Origin: Streptomyces thermolilacinus SPC6 | GTDB taxonomy: Bacteria; Actinomycetota; Actinomycetes; Streptomycetales; Streptomycetaceae | Assembly (NCBI RefSeq): GCF_000478605.2 | Contig: NZ_ASHX02000001.1 | Location: 124,001 to 188,000 of the forward strand | Reading direction: 5' to 3' | DNA: 64,000 bases | In this document: positions 41,705 through 51,400 of the stretch, piece by piece | How positions within the stretch are numbered: position 1 is the first letter of the stretch | Layout: each line of letters opens with the position of its first letter | Translations under genes and position numbers: made by a program | The notes under the pieces: generated by a model | Databases searched by the model: none | What the model was told of the DNA's origin: nothing | Seen by the model: only the letters and a program-made list of their open reading frames with translations

Positions 41705-42940
41705 TCACCCCACTCTGGGGCGCCGCAGGCCGAGGCGGGCGAGGAGACCCGTACGCGACGCTCCCCGGCGCCCTCCGGGTGTGGGCGGGACGGTGTGCCC
41801 GGGCGGTGCGGCGGGCGCCTTCGGGGCAGGACGCCGCCGCGACCGGTGCGGCCCCCGCCCATCGGCCACCCCACGCCCCGCCCGCCGCCCGGCCTTGACC
41901 GGTAGCGGAGGGGCAGCGGCTGCGGCAGCCGCGCCGGTGTCCGCACTCACCGGAACGGCTTCCTCCACCATCCCGGACCGCACGGGCGACGGGCCCCGGC
42001 CGGGCACCGAGCGACGTACGGGGGATGCGTGCGCCGACGGCGATGGCGCGCAGGCGGCGGCCTGGGAGGACGAGGCGGGCCGGGGTGCCGGTGTCGCCGC
42101 TTCGGGCGGGGCCGGGGCGCGTGGAGTCGTGGAAGCCGCCACCCTGTTCGCCTCCGCCGTGCCGGGGCGCGGGGCGGGATGGTGCGCTCGGGCGGTGCGG
42201 ATGGCTTCCGCGAGGCGTGCCCGCAGGTCCGCCACCTCGGCCGGGTCGTCGGCGACCAGCAGCCGGTCCGCCACCCCGCGGGCCGCGGGCGACTCCGGGT
42301 GGCCGTGTGGCGGGGCGGGGCGGAGTCGATCCAGATGGAGCCGCTCGTACACGTCCGGGACGAGCTCGGCCACCTGGAGCGGGGCGAGGAACGAGGCGAG
42401 GACCGCCGCACTCCCCCAGGCGTCGGCCGCCCGATCCAGCAGCAGTCGGCGGTGCCGAGCCCGCCACCTGCGCGGCCGGCTGTCCTCGCCCGCCTTGAGC
42501 CGGTCCCTCAGATCCGCCGGGGCCCGGCCGGTGAGCAGGTCCCGATGGCGTGCCGCGCCGTCCACGACCTCACGGGCCAGATAGAGCCAGACGACCGCGC
42601 GATACCGGTTCAGGTAGTAGGCGACCGGAGAGAAATGGCCGGTTCTCGCCAGTCTGGTGAAGCGCTCGGGCGAGATTCCGGCCAGTTCGGCCGCCTGCGC
42701 CGTACCCACCGTGCTGACGCACTCTCGCAAGTCCGCCGGGAAGCCGGGCTCGGCGCGGAGCCGGTCGATCTCCTCCTTCGGCACCCTGGGACGCCCGCCC
42801 GTCGGCGCGCGCACCGTCCGCACATACCCCAGGTGTACCGCGAGGTCGAACTCGCTTCTCCGCAATGCCAGTTCCTGCGCCGCCCTTCCGTAGGCGACGG
42901 TGTTTCCGGTCTGTTCGACCACCATGCCGGTCTCCCCCAT
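41705..42940 (-). CDS. DUF6397-like protein with helix-turn-helix-type N-terminus
   Basis: 411 residues. The N-terminal part resembles a DNA-binding module used twice (AYGRAAQELALRRSEFDLAVHLGYVRTV; GTAQAAELAGISPERFTRLARTGHFSPV), each with the MerR/BldC-like 'A-A-x-L-x-x-x-x-x-x-x-A/L-G' spacing. The middle (residues about 120-260) is helical, and the last 150 residues are Pro/Ala/Arg-rich and probably unstructured. Streptomyces proteins of this build are grouped as DUF6397; no function is known. ATG 42940 or ATG 42925 are both possible starts. It is alone on its strand, with a short AT-richer region upstream. Confidence 0.68.
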   Translation of the reverse strand: MGETGMVVEQTGNTVAYGRAAQELALRRSEFDLAVHLGYVRTVRAPTGGRPRVPKEEIDRLRAEPGFPADLRECVSTVGTAQAAELAGISPERFTRLARTGHFSPVAYYLNRYRAVVWLYLAREVVDGAARHRDLLTGRAPADLRDRLKAGEDSRPRRWRARHRRLLLDRAADAWGSAAVLASFLAPLQVAELVPDVYERLHLDRLRPAPPHGHPESPAARGVADRLLVADDPAEVADLRARLAEAIRTARAHHPAPRPGTAEANRVAASTTPRAPAPPEAATPAPRPASSSQAAACAPSPSAHASPVRRSVPGRGPSPVRSGMVEEAVPVSADTGAAAAAAAPPLPVKAGRRAGRGVADGRGPHRSRRRPAPKAPAAPPGHTVPPTPGGRRGASRTGLLARLGLRRPRVG

Positions 42941-43068
42941 CCTTCACTTGCGACTACTCTCTGTGACGAAGGTAGCGCAGTCGAAGCTTCCCCGCCCGAC
43001 CTTGTGGATAACTCTCCGTGATCGTGCCGGGGGTCGGGAGCGGGAGCTGGGACCGACGACGCCGGACG

Positions 43069-43476
43069 CTACGGGACGTCCGGTGCGGCGGCGCGGCGTG
43101 AGGCCACGGCCAGGTGGTCCCCGACGCGGTTGACGAGCAACGTCATCTCGTACGCGACATGGCCGACGTCGGCCTCGGAGGCGCTGAGTACACAGAGGCA
43201 GCTTCCCTCACCGGCGGCGGTCACGAAGAGTAGGGCGTCTTCGAACTCCACCATCGTCTGGCGGGCCTCCCCCACCCCGAAGTGGCGTCCGGCTCCCCGG
43301 GCGAGGCTGTGGAGGCCGGACGAGACGGCAGCGAGGTGTTCGGCGTCGTCTCGGAGGAGTCCGCTGCTGGCGCCGGTGACGAGTCCGTCGTTCGACAGCA
43401 CCAGGGCGTGGTGTATGTGCGCCACACGCTTGGTCAGATCGTCCAGGAGCCAGTCGAGTTCCTTGTCGAGCGCCAT
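43069..43476 (-). CDS. Roadblock/LC7-domain protein (CvnB-like), orphan
   Basis: 135 residues, one roadblock/LC7 domain: LDWLLDDLTKRVAHIHHALVLSNDGLVTGASSGL, then the helix DAEHLAAVSSGLHSLARGAG and strands TMVEFEDALLFVTAAG and SCLCVLSASEADVGHVAYEM. In Streptomyces conservons such proteins (CvnB) partner a sensor kinase, a DUF742 protein and a small GTPase to form an operon. None of these is adjacent here, so it is an orphan copy. Genes before and after are on other units. Start ATG 43476 fits the family's usual N-terminus. Confidence 0.88.
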   Translation of the reverse strand: MALDKELDWLLDDLTKRVAHIHHALVLSNDGLVTGASSGLLRDDAEHLAAVSSGLHSLARGAGRHFGVGEARQTMVEFEDALLFVTAAGEGSCLCVLSASEADVGHVAYEMTLLVNRVGDHLAVASRRAAAPDVP

Positions 43477-43738
43477 GCCCGGTCCTCCCCGTTTTCGTAA
43501 GTCCCCGTGTTCCCCGTGTCCGCGTAAGCCTTACCCACCGAGGTGGGCCCGGCAAGCGCCCTGCCGGTCACCGGGTCACGAAACGGACTCGAGCATGCGG
43601 GGCCGTGTGAACGCGGCCCCCATGTTCGGAGCCACATGCGAAAGCTGTCGAATATGACAGCGCGATGTTCCCGAACAACCATGGACGCTCGTACCTGTGC
43701 GCGGGATGCCGCACGCACGGGTGAGGGATCATGAACGC

Positions 43739-44338
43739 ATGAGCGACGACCACAGGGACGTGCAGGAGTTCTTCACGGCACGGGCGGCCGACTGGGACGC
43801 GCGCTTCCCCGACGACGGCCCGGCGTACGAGGCGGCGATCGCCGACATCGGGCTCCGGCCGGGCGACACCGTCCTGGACGCGGGCTGCGGCACCGGGCGT
43901 GCGCTGCCCGCGCTGCGGGCCGCCGTGGGGCCGACCGGCACGGTCGTCGGCGTGGATCTGACCGCGGCGATGCTGGAGGCGGCGGTACGGGCGGGCCGGG
44001 ACGGCAGTGGGGTACTGCTGCTGGGCGACGTGGGCGGGCTCCCGCTGCGGGACGGGCGCTTCGACGCGGTCTTCGGGGCGGGGCTGATCTCGCACCTGGC
44101 CCGGCCCGCCGAGGACCTGCGGGAGCTGGCTCGCGTGGTGCGGCCCGGCGGGCGGCTGGCCCTGTTCCACCCGGTCGGGCGAGCGGCGCTCGCCTCACGG
44201 CACGGACGGCCGCTCGCCGGCGACGACCTGCGCGCCGAGCCGAACCTGCGGCCGCTGCTCGCCGGATCGGGCTGGCGGCTCGTGTCGTACGTGGACGAGG
44301 ACAGCCGCTTTCTGGCGCTGGCCGAGCGCGTGGCCTGA
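43739..44338 (+). CDS. Class I SAM-dependent methyltransferase
   Basis: 199 residues. VLDAGCGTGRALPAL (residues about 43-57) is the SAM-binding loop, GVDLTAAMLEAA near 74 the acidic end of strand 2, LLLGDVGGLPLRDGRFDAVFGAG near 95-117 is strand 4 and VVRPGGRLALFHPVG near 137 is motif III. It is of the UbiE/Methyltransf_11 kind, with no substrate domain, so the acceptor is unknown. GAGGG lies upstream of ATG 43739. The 262-bp region before it is relatively AT-rich and holds no gene. Confidence 0.85.
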   Translation: MSDDHRDVQEFFTARAADWDARFPDDGPAYEAAIADIGLRPGDTVLDAGCGTGRALPALRAAVGPTGTVVGVDLTAAMLEAAVRAGRDGSGVLLLGDVGGLPLRDGRFDAVFGAGLISHLARPAEDLRELARVVRPGGRLALFHPVGRAALASRHGRPLAGDDLRAEPNLRPLLAGSGWRLVSYVDEDSRFLALAERVA

Positions 44339-44371
44339 TCTCCGGGTTGCCTTCATCTCCGGGTTGCCTTC
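44338..44371 (+). repeat. Exact 17-bp tandem duplication at a stop codon
   Basis: ATCTCCGGGTTGCCTTC occurs twice end to end (44338-44354, 44355-44371), the first copy sharing the A of the methyltransferase stop codon. The rest of 44339-44662 has no gene that I can support. Confidence 0.8.
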
Positions 44372-44662
44372 ACGCGCGTAGCGGGCGCTTGGACGGAGGG
44401 CGCGGCGGGTGGCTGAGGCGCGGGCGGCGGCCGGGTGTGGGCGACGGGGGTGCCAGGCGGGGCGGCTGGACACGGCTGGATGGGGGTGCCGGAACGTGCG
44501 CGGCCCGGCGGTGGCCGGGCGCGGGGGCGGTGAAGGGCTGGCTGGGGGCGCGGGACGTCGACCGGACTCGGGCGCTCTACTGCTGCCGTGGTCCCGGGCA
44601 TACGTTGGAGTGACGAGACAGCAGGCAGCGGCGACGCGTTCGCCGCACGGGAAGGTGGCCCC

Positions 44663-44986
44663 ATGTTCGAGAAACTGCGCGCGTTCCTCCCCTTCCCCGC
44701 ACAGGCCCGCCGCAGCGCCGGGACGGCGGACGGCGAGGCGGGCGTCACGGCCCGCGCGCCGAAACGGCAGCACAACATCTTCGAGGCCGCGGCCACCTAT
44801 GTCGCCGCCTGCGCCGACGACGACGAGGACGCGATGGAGGAGGCGACGGGCTGGGTGTCGCCGGAGGCGCTGTCGTTCGGCGTCCAGGAGCTGGCCTGCC
44901 GCGCGGTCATAGCCCTCGCGCGCGAACGCGACGAGTCGCCGGAGACGGTGGCGCGCGGGCTGCTGGGGCTGCCGCCCGTCTCCTGA
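44663..44986 (+). CDS. Hypothetical small helical protein, 107 residues
   Basis: No family recognised. The first 15 residues are amphipathic (MFEKLRAFLPFPAQA), a basic linker follows, then a helical body KRQHNIFEAAATYVAACADDDEDAMEEATGWVSPEALSFGVQELACRAVIALARERDESPETVARGLLG in pieces that look like a compact four-helix fold. The end is short and neutral. AAGGTGG lies upstream of ATG 44663. It may be the first gene of a pair with the 319-residue protein 123 bp downstream. Confidence 0.62.
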   Translation: MFEKLRAFLPFPAQARRSAGTADGEAGVTARAPKRQHNIFEAAATYVAACADDDEDAMEEATGWVSPEALSFGVQELACRAVIALARERDESPETVARGLLGLPPVS

Positions 44987-45109
44987 GTATCGCCCCGGCT
45001 CTCGACGGCTGGGTTACTCGCTGGTTAAGGTGCGCCGACCGAGCCCGTACGGCGTCCGACGGACAAGCGCGCCGCGGGGGCTGCCGCGACTGTACGACGG
45101 GAGGCCGCC

Positions 45110-46069
45110 GTGACGGGTACGGACGAGAAGCGCGCGGGCACCGGAGCCGGTCGGCCCGCCGGGCCCGCCCCTGGCCAGCGCCTCGCCCCCGCCGCGGGCC
45201 CCGCCGCCGAAAGCTCCGCGGACGGCGATGACGGCGATGACTCGCTGTACGTGCTGACCGCTGTGCTGCTCACCCCGGCCCAGTTCCCCAGCGTTCTCGG
45301 CGACGACTACCCGCAGGCCTGCCGGGCGCTGGGTCTGGAGCCCTACGCGGAGGGCTACGGCCTGGTGCTGGGGCAGGACGGCGACGGGGCGCGGTGGACC
45401 GTGGCGGTGGACGACGTGTCGCTGGTCGCGGTGGCGATCGCCGCGTGGGACTGCGGCATGGAGTACGACCTGTCGCCCGACGAGCGCAGTGCCGTGGCCG
45501 CGCTGCCGGGTTGGCCGCTCGCCCTGGCGGTCGCGGCGCCAAACCTCCCGGCGCCGCACGATCCGGAGACGGCGGAGGGAGACCCGCCGCCGCTGACGCC
45601 GCCCGACGAGGCGCGGTGGGGCCCGGCGCAGCGGCGGCTCGGCGCCGACGGGATAGCCCTCCAGTGGGCGGCGTGGCGCGAGCAGCTCGGCGACGACGAC
45701 TTCCGTTCCTCCGGGGCGGAGGAACGGGCCGTGGCGCCCGTACCCCCTCACGGGGATGGCCCGAGCGGGGCGGCTCCCGGAGAAGGCGGTGGGCCGGGCC
45801 CGCACACGGCGGTCCGGCGGGTGTTGGGGGAGGCGCGGGCGTATCTGGAGGACCCGCCGCCGCCCGGGCGGGTGCGCTCCACGTTCGCACCGGGTGGTGC
45901 GCGCATGCTGCGGGTGGACGGGGCGGGCTGGTCGCTGGTGGCGCGGACCGACGACATCGCGTTCGTACTGGTCGACGAGCTGCCCGGCGAGGTACTGCCC
46001 GTGGGGCGCGGCCCGCACCTGCCAGGACTGCTGGCGGGCCTCGACGCCATGGCCGTCCGCCCGGGCTGA
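45110..46069 (+). CDS. Hypothetical protein, 319 residues
   Basis: No family recognised. It opens with a disordered segment of 45 residues, then an ordered region LYVLTAVLLTPAQFPSVLGDDYPQACRALGLEPYAEGYGLVLG followed by VAVDDVSLVAVAIAAWDCGMEYDLSPDERSAVAALPGWPLALAVAAPN. A Pro/Gly-rich hinge (about residues 205-235) divides it from a C-terminal domain with VRRVLGEARAYLEDPPPPG and SLVARTDDIAFVLVDEL. No signal or membrane helix. The GTG start follows GGGAGG by six bases. Codon use is typical of the genome, so a real gene is likely. Confidence 0.62.
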   Translation: MTGTDEKRAGTGAGRPAGPAPGQRLAPAAGPAAESSADGDDGDDSLYVLTAVLLTPAQFPSVLGDDYPQACRALGLEPYAEGYGLVLGQDGDGARWTVAVDDVSLVAVAIAAWDCGMEYDLSPDERSAVAALPGWPLALAVAAPNLPAPHDPETAEGDPPPLTPPDEARWGPAQRRLGADGIALQWAAWREQLGDDDFRSSGAEERAVAPVPPHGDGPSGAAPGEGGGPGPHTAVRRVLGEARAYLEDPPPPGRVRSTFAPGGARMLRVDGAGWSLVARTDDIAFVLVDELPGEVLPVGRGPHLPGLLAGLDAMAVRPG

Positions 46070-46234
46070 CCCGTGTCCGCCCCGGCCGCCCGTCTTTACG
46101 GCTGCCGACCTCGTCGTACGCCCCGATTCGCCCGCAGGCGTGGGAACCGCGTGCGAGGACGCCCGCATGGGCGGCCTGCTGGTGTTGGCCGTCCGGAGTG
46201 TCCGGTACCCCGCTGCGAACACCGGTCCGACCAG

Positions 46235-46675
46235 TCAGGCGTTCGCGACGGCTGTGGGGGGCGTGGGGGTGTTGGACCAGGTGCGGGTGGACAGGACCAG
46301 ACGGTAGCCGTCCGGGTCCTCGATGGTGATGCCGCAGCGGTCCCAGTACGGGTTGTGGGACGGGACCCGGCGGCCGCCGTGCTGTTCGAGGCGGTTCACG
46401 AGGGGCTCGGGGACCGGGCCGTCGAGGTAGACGACCAGCAGGTCCTCCGGCGTCGGCCGTGGCGACACGGGCCCGGCGGGGGTGTGGACCAGCTCCAGGT
46501 GCCAGCTGGCGTCGGGCCAGCCGACCATCAGCAGGCTGTGGTCGCCCGGCGTGCCGTCACCTTCGTGGCGCCAGAGTTCGCTGAGCCCGAGGCCGGAGAT
46601 CCAGAAGCGGGCGGCTGCGTCGAGGTCGCGGGAGGGGCGGGCGATTCGGATGTGTGCGGCGGCGTCTGCGGGCAT
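46235..46675 (-). CDS. Glyoxalase/VOC-superfamily protein
   Basis: 146 residues with two beta-alpha-beta-beta-beta modules. HIRIARPSRDLDAAARFWISGLGLSEL (residues 8-34) is the usual first module, and CGITIEDPDGYRLVLS near 115 the last strand with the metal-binding Glu. The pattern belongs to the many VOC proteins of unknown function, which include bleomycin-binding and dioxygenase-like forms. The His and Glu needed for metal are present. 46070-46234 upstream of its end is non-coding as far as I can see. Confidence 0.82.
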   Translation of the reverse strand: MPADAAAHIRIARPSRDLDAAARFWISGLGLSELWRHEGDGTPGDHSLLMVGWPDASWHLELVHTPAGPVSPRPTPEDLLVVYLDGPVPEPLVNRLEQHGGRRVPSHNPYWDRCGITIEDPDGYRLVLSTRTWSNTPTPPTAVANA

Positions 46676-46770
46676 GGGGTGAACCTACGGACCCGGGCGC
46701 GCCGAACACATCGGGCGCCGGGTGTAGGTGCCTCCGACGAGCGGTGTACGCCGCGCCGCGTACGCCCGGC

Positions 46771-46956
46771 TCAGCGGCCTATCTCGCGCCGCGCGGCGAC
46801 CCGCCTCAGCCGGCGCCGCTGGCCGGGATCCAGCGCCAGGTACGCCAGGGCGGGCACGCCCACCACGACCAGCAGGGACATCCAGAAGCCGATCAGGGGC
46901 ATCAGCAGCAGCCCGACGGCCACTCCCCCGATCATGATCTTCGTCCGCATCGACAT
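46771..46956 (-). CDS. Small membrane protein, 61 residues
   Basis: One long hydrophobic stretch or hairpin (MIGGVAVGLLLMPLIGFWMSLLVVVGVPALAYLAL, residues 8-42) and a strongly basic C-terminus (QRRRLRRVAARREIGR). AAGGAGG lies seven bases before ATG 46956, an almost ideal ribosome site, which supports it although it is short. It follows the desaturase gene on the same strand after 77 bp, so the two may be co-transcribed. The function is unknown. Confidence 0.68.
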   Translation of the reverse strand: MSMRTKIMIGGVAVGLLLMPLIGFWMSLLVVVGVPALAYLALDPGQRRRLRRVAARREIGR

Positions 46957-47033
46957 GGACGCCTCCTTCTCGGCTGTCTGCACGGTGAACGTTCGGCCGG
47001 GCGGTGTGGTTCCGCCTGCGGGCGCGCTGCGGT

Positions 47034-48110
47034 TCAGGCGGCGGTGCGCAGGGGCTCGCCGACCGCGTGGAGGTGGCCCAGCACCTGCCGGTACGAGTCG
47101 AGCGCGCCCGTCTCGGTGTACGGCAGGCCGAGCTCGCGGCAGTGGGCGCGGACCAGCGGCTGGGCGTGGCGCAGGTGGGGACGCGGCATGCTGGGGAACA
47201 GGTGGTGCTCGATCTGGTAGTTGAGGCCGCCGAGCAGCCAGTCGGTGACGGCGCCCCCGCGGATGTTGCGCGAGGTGAGGACCTGTCGTCGCAGATGGCC
47301 CCAGTTCTCGTCGCCGCCGTCCTCGCCCGGCATGGCCATGCCCTTGTGGTTGGGCGCGAAGGCGAGGCCCAGGTGGAGGCCGAGCAGCATCTGGTGGATC
47401 AGCGCGAACAGCAGCGCCCGGCCCAGCGGCATCGTGGCGAGCAGCAGCGTGGCGTAGCCGACGACGTGGGCGACGAGGAGGCCGCCCTCCATGAGCCTCG
47501 CGCCTCGTGTGCCGCGCCGCCCCCGCGCGGAGAACACCCCCTGGAAGCCGTACACCTTGAGGGCGAGCCCTTCGAGGGTGGTGAGCGGGAAGAACAGCCA
47601 CGCCTGGTGGCGGGTGAGCCAGCCGCGCAGGCCGGTGCGGCCGCCCGCCTGGTGGGGGGCGAACACGAGGACGTCCGGGGCGACGTCCGGGTCCTTTTCG
47701 ACGTGGTTGGGGTTGGCGTGGTGGCGGTTGTGCTTGTCGTTCCACCACTCCTGGCTCATGCCGAGGAGCAGGTTCGCGTGGATGATCTGGAGGAGGTGGT
47801 TGGTCCGGCGGCGGGCCGCGATCTGGGAGTGTCCGGCGTCGTGGGCGATGAAACCCGTACGCGCGGAGAACACGGCCAGCGGGACGGCGAGCAGCAGCGT
47901 CCAGGCCGAGCCGCCGAAGATTACGAGCGCGGCCGCGATGGCCGCGAGGGCGAGGAGATTGGCGGTGATCCCGGCGGCGTACCAGCCGGGCCGCCGTTCC
48001 AGCAGCCTCCGCTCCCGGACGGCGCGCAGCAGGGGCGTGAACTCGCTGCCGCCGCCCGCGCGGGGTGGGGCCGGGATGCGCTCCGGCGGGGCGATGGTGG
48101 CCTGGGGCAT
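47034..48110 (-). CDS. Membrane fatty acid desaturase (acyl-lipid type)
   Basis: 358 residues with about four membrane helices. Three His boxes are visible: HDAGH near residue 91, NRHH within NDKHNRHHANP near 127 and QIEHH near 305, the set of di-iron acyl-lipid desaturases. Electrons come from ferredoxin or a cytochrome b5-like partner, not encoded nearby. It introduces a double bond to tune membrane fluidity. The start ATG 48110 is chosen because QATIAPPERIP leads into the conserved N-terminus. The divergent region to the helicase gene is 302 bp and carries a Crp-like site. Confidence 0.9.
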   Translation of the reverse strand: MPQATIAPPERIPAPPRAGGGSEFTPLLRAVRERRLLERRPGWYAAGITANLLALAAIAAALVIFGGSAWTLLLAVPLAVFSARTGFIAHDAGHSQIAARRRTNHLLQIIHANLLLGMSQEWWNDKHNRHHANPNHVEKDPDVAPDVLVFAPHQAGGRTGLRGWLTRHQAWLFFPLTTLEGLALKVYGFQGVFSARGRRGTRGARLMEGGLLVAHVVGYATLLLATMPLGRALLFALIHQMLLGLHLGLAFAPNHKGMAMPGEDGGDENWGHLRRQVLTSRNIRGGAVTDWLLGGLNYQIEHHLFPSMPRPHLRHAQPLVRAHCRELGLPYTETGALDSYRQVLGHLHAVGEPLRTAA

Positions 48111-48309
48111 GGCGGTCTCCGGTCTGTGGGCCGAGTGTTCGGCGGGATGCGGGTGACCGGCGTTGGCCTCCATGCGGGGCCGCGCCGGGGCGACGTCGTA
48201 CCTCGAACCTACGGAGCGGCCGGTACCGCCGGCCATGACGGCAGCACCCGGACAGGGTGGGGGACACCCCTCCTTGCGGGGTAGTGCCGACGCCACCCCG
48301 GGTCGGCCC

Positions 48310-48325
48310 TGTGAGCCACCTCACG
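48310..48325. promoter_or_regulatory. TGTGA-N6-TCAC palindrome (Crp-like) upstream of helicase and desaturase
   Basis: TGTGAGCCACCTCACG has the TGTGA half-site and a TCAC half-site six bases later, close to the Crp consensus. It lies about 90 bp upstream of the SNF2 helicase start and 200 bp from the desaturase. A second TGTGA is at 48333-48337. 48111-48412 has no gene. Confidence 0.4.
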
Positions 48326-48412
48326 GATGGAATGTGAGCTTCCGTCCGGGACGTCCTGTACCGTCGGCGCTTCCACATCAGGCTAGTCAAACTTGAGGAC
48401 TGCAACAGCACT

Positions 48413-51400
48413 GTGCACTGGGACCCCACGCTCATCGGCCTCGCCGGCTGCTCCACCGTCTTCCTGTCCGCTGATCCCGCGCGCAGTGGGCGCCTCGCCT
48501 TCTGGGCGCCCGACGGCGCACCGCTGCCCGAGCTGCCCGGCGTCGGCAGCGTCGAGGAGGTGGACGTCGTCGCCGACGACGCCCTGCCGTGTCGTGTGAC
48601 GGCGCTCTGCCTTCCCGTACGGGAGGCCCTTCCGCTGCTGGCGCGGGCCGGTGCCGGGTCGGTCACCGGCCCGTCCAGATCCTGCGCGTTCTGGGGAGCT
48701 GCCGCGCTGCTCGCCCTCCACCTCGTCGCGCGGGGCCGGCTGCTGCCCGGTGTGACCGAGGAGGGCCACGACGCCTGGCGGGCCGGACCGCTCGCCACCG
48801 AGGACCTCGACCGGTTGCGGACGCTCGCCGCGTCGATGCCGCCGACCGCCCACGCCGTTCCGGTCGGCACCGCGGAGGACGGGGCGGTGCTGCTGCCCGA
48901 CCCTGAGGCGCTGCTGCGGACCTTCCTGGACGCGGTGGCGGACGTACTGCCGCGTACCCCGGCCGCGTCCCTCGCCGCGGGCGGCGCCCCGTTCACGGCG
49001 GAGGCGCCGCTGCGGGTGCCGGAACTGCGCGAGTGGGCCGCCGATGTGGCGGCCGGTCACGACGCGGGCGTACGGCTGTCCCTGCGGATCGAGGTGACGG
49101 GCCTGGACGGCGCGCCCGTCGACGAACGCGGCGCCGCTGTCGCCGGTCCGGCCTTCCGCGCCGTGCCGCAGCTGCACCACGCGGGTGACGCCTCGCTCGT
49201 CGCCGACGCCGGGCAGGTGTGGTCGGGCGCCGCCGGTACGGCGTTCGGGGCGTCGGCGCGCCGGGACGCGCTGCTGGCGCTGCGCCGCGCCGCGCGCGTG
49301 TGGCCCGCCCTGTCGCCGCTGCTGTCCGCCGCCGTACCGGACGCCCTGGAGCTGGCCGACGAGGAGATCGCGGAGCTGCTGGGCGGCGCCGGGCGTGCGC
49401 TCGCCCAGTCCGGCGTACAGGTGCACTGGCCCAGGAGCCTGGCCAGGACCCTGACCGCGAAGGCCGTCGTCGGACCCCCGTCCGGCGAGGGCGACGGCGA
49501 CGGCGGTCCGTACGGCCGCGACTCCAAACTGCCGTCGTTCCTGTCCGCCGACACGCTGCTGTCCTTCGACTGGCGCTTCGCCGTCGGCGACCAGACCCTC
49601 GACCGGGCGGAGCTGAACCGGATCGCCGAGGCCGGCCGCCCCCTGGTACGCCTCCGGGACCAGTGGGTGCTGGTGGACCCCGAGGAGGTGCGGCGCGCCC
49701 GCGAGCGGCGTGACCGCCGTGTCACGCCCGTCGAGGCGCTCGGAGCCGTACTGACGGGGACCACCGAGGTGGACGGGCGGCCGGTCGGCGTCGAGGCGTC
49801 CGGGTGGCTGCGGGAGCTGCGGGACCGGCTCGCGGACCCTGAGGGCGGCCACCAGGAGGCCGGGCAGCCCGCCGCGCTCGCCGCGACGCTGCGCGACTAC
49901 CAGTTGCGGGGCCTGAACTGGCTGCACCGCATGACGTCCCTGGGACTCGGCGCCTGCCTCGCCGACGACATGGGCCTCGGCAAGACCATCACGCTCATCT
50001 CGCTGCACCTGCACCGGCAGACCGATCCGGCCGCCGCCGGGCCGACGCTCGTCGTCTGCCCGACATCGCTGATGGGCAACTGGCAGCGGGAGATCGAGAA
50101 GTTCGCGCCCGGTACGCCGGTCCGCCGCTTCCACGGGCCCCGCCGCGACCTGGACGGTGTCTCCGACGGCTTCGTGCTCACCACGTACGGGACGATGCGC
50201 CTCGACGCCGGGCGCCTCGCGCGCGTGGACTGGGGCATGGTCGTCGCGGACGAGGCCCAGCACGTCAAGAACCCTTACTCGGCGACTGCCCGGCAGCTGC
50301 GCACCATCGGCGCGCGGGCCCGGGTGGCGCTGACGGGCACCCCCGTGGAGAACAACCTCTCCGAACTGTGGGCGATCCTCGACTGGACGACACCGGGCCT
50401 GCTCGGCCGCCTCGGCACGTTCCGCAGCCGGTACGCGCAGGCCGTCGAGGGCGGCGCCGACCCGGCGGCGGCGGAGCGGCTGTCCCGGCTGGTCCGGCCG
50501 TTCCTGCTGCGCCGCCGCAAGTCGGACCCGGGCATCGCGCCGGAGCTGCCGCCGAAGACCGAGACGGACCGGGCCGTCGCCCTGACGAAGGAGCAGGCCG
50601 GGCTGTACGAGGCGGTGGTGCGGGAGACGCTCGCCGCGATCGCCGGGTCGGACGGCATGGAGCGCCGCGGTCTGGTCGTCACGCTGCTGACCGCGCTGAA
50701 GCAGATCTGCAACCACCCCGCCCAGTACCTGAAGGAGGAGGGCGCGCCCCGGCTGGCGGGCCGTTCCGGCAAGCTGGAACTGCTGGACGAGCTCCTGGAC
50801 ACGATCCTCGCCGAGGGCGCGAGCGTGCTGGTGTTCACCCAGTACGTGCGCATGGCGCGGCTGCTCCGCGACCACCTCGCCGCGCGTGGCGTACGGGCGC
50901 AACTCCTGCACGGCGGCACGCCGGTCGGGGAACGCGAGGCGATGGTCGCCCGTTTCCAGGACGGGGAAGTACCGGTGTTCCTGCTGTCACTGAAGGCGGC
51001 GGGCACGGGGCTGAACCTGACGCGGGCGGAGCACGTCGTGCACTTCGACCGCTGGTGGAACCCCGCGGTGGAGGCGCAGGCCACCGACCGGGCGTACCGC
51101 ATCGGGCAGACCCAGCCCGTGCAGGTGCACCGGCTGATCGCCGAGGGCACGGTCGAGGACCGCATCGCGGACATGCTGTCGCGCAAGCGGCAGTTGGCGG
51201 ACGCGGTGCTGGGCGGCGCCGGGGAGGCGGCCCTCACGGAGCTGACCGACGCCGAACTGGCCGAGCTGGTGCGGCTGCGCGCGACGGACGGGGGTTACGA
51301 CGCGGGCGGCGGTGACGACGCGGAGGGCGGGCGCGACGCGTACGGCGAGGGCGGGCACGGCGGTTCCGTGTACGGGGGAACCGGATACAGCGGGGCGGTC

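Noticed and set aside
46085..46234. Short plus-strand frame after 46070 with TAADLVVRPDSPAG
   Set aside because: It continues out of frame from the previous gene with no start codon or ribosome site, and no family is recognised.
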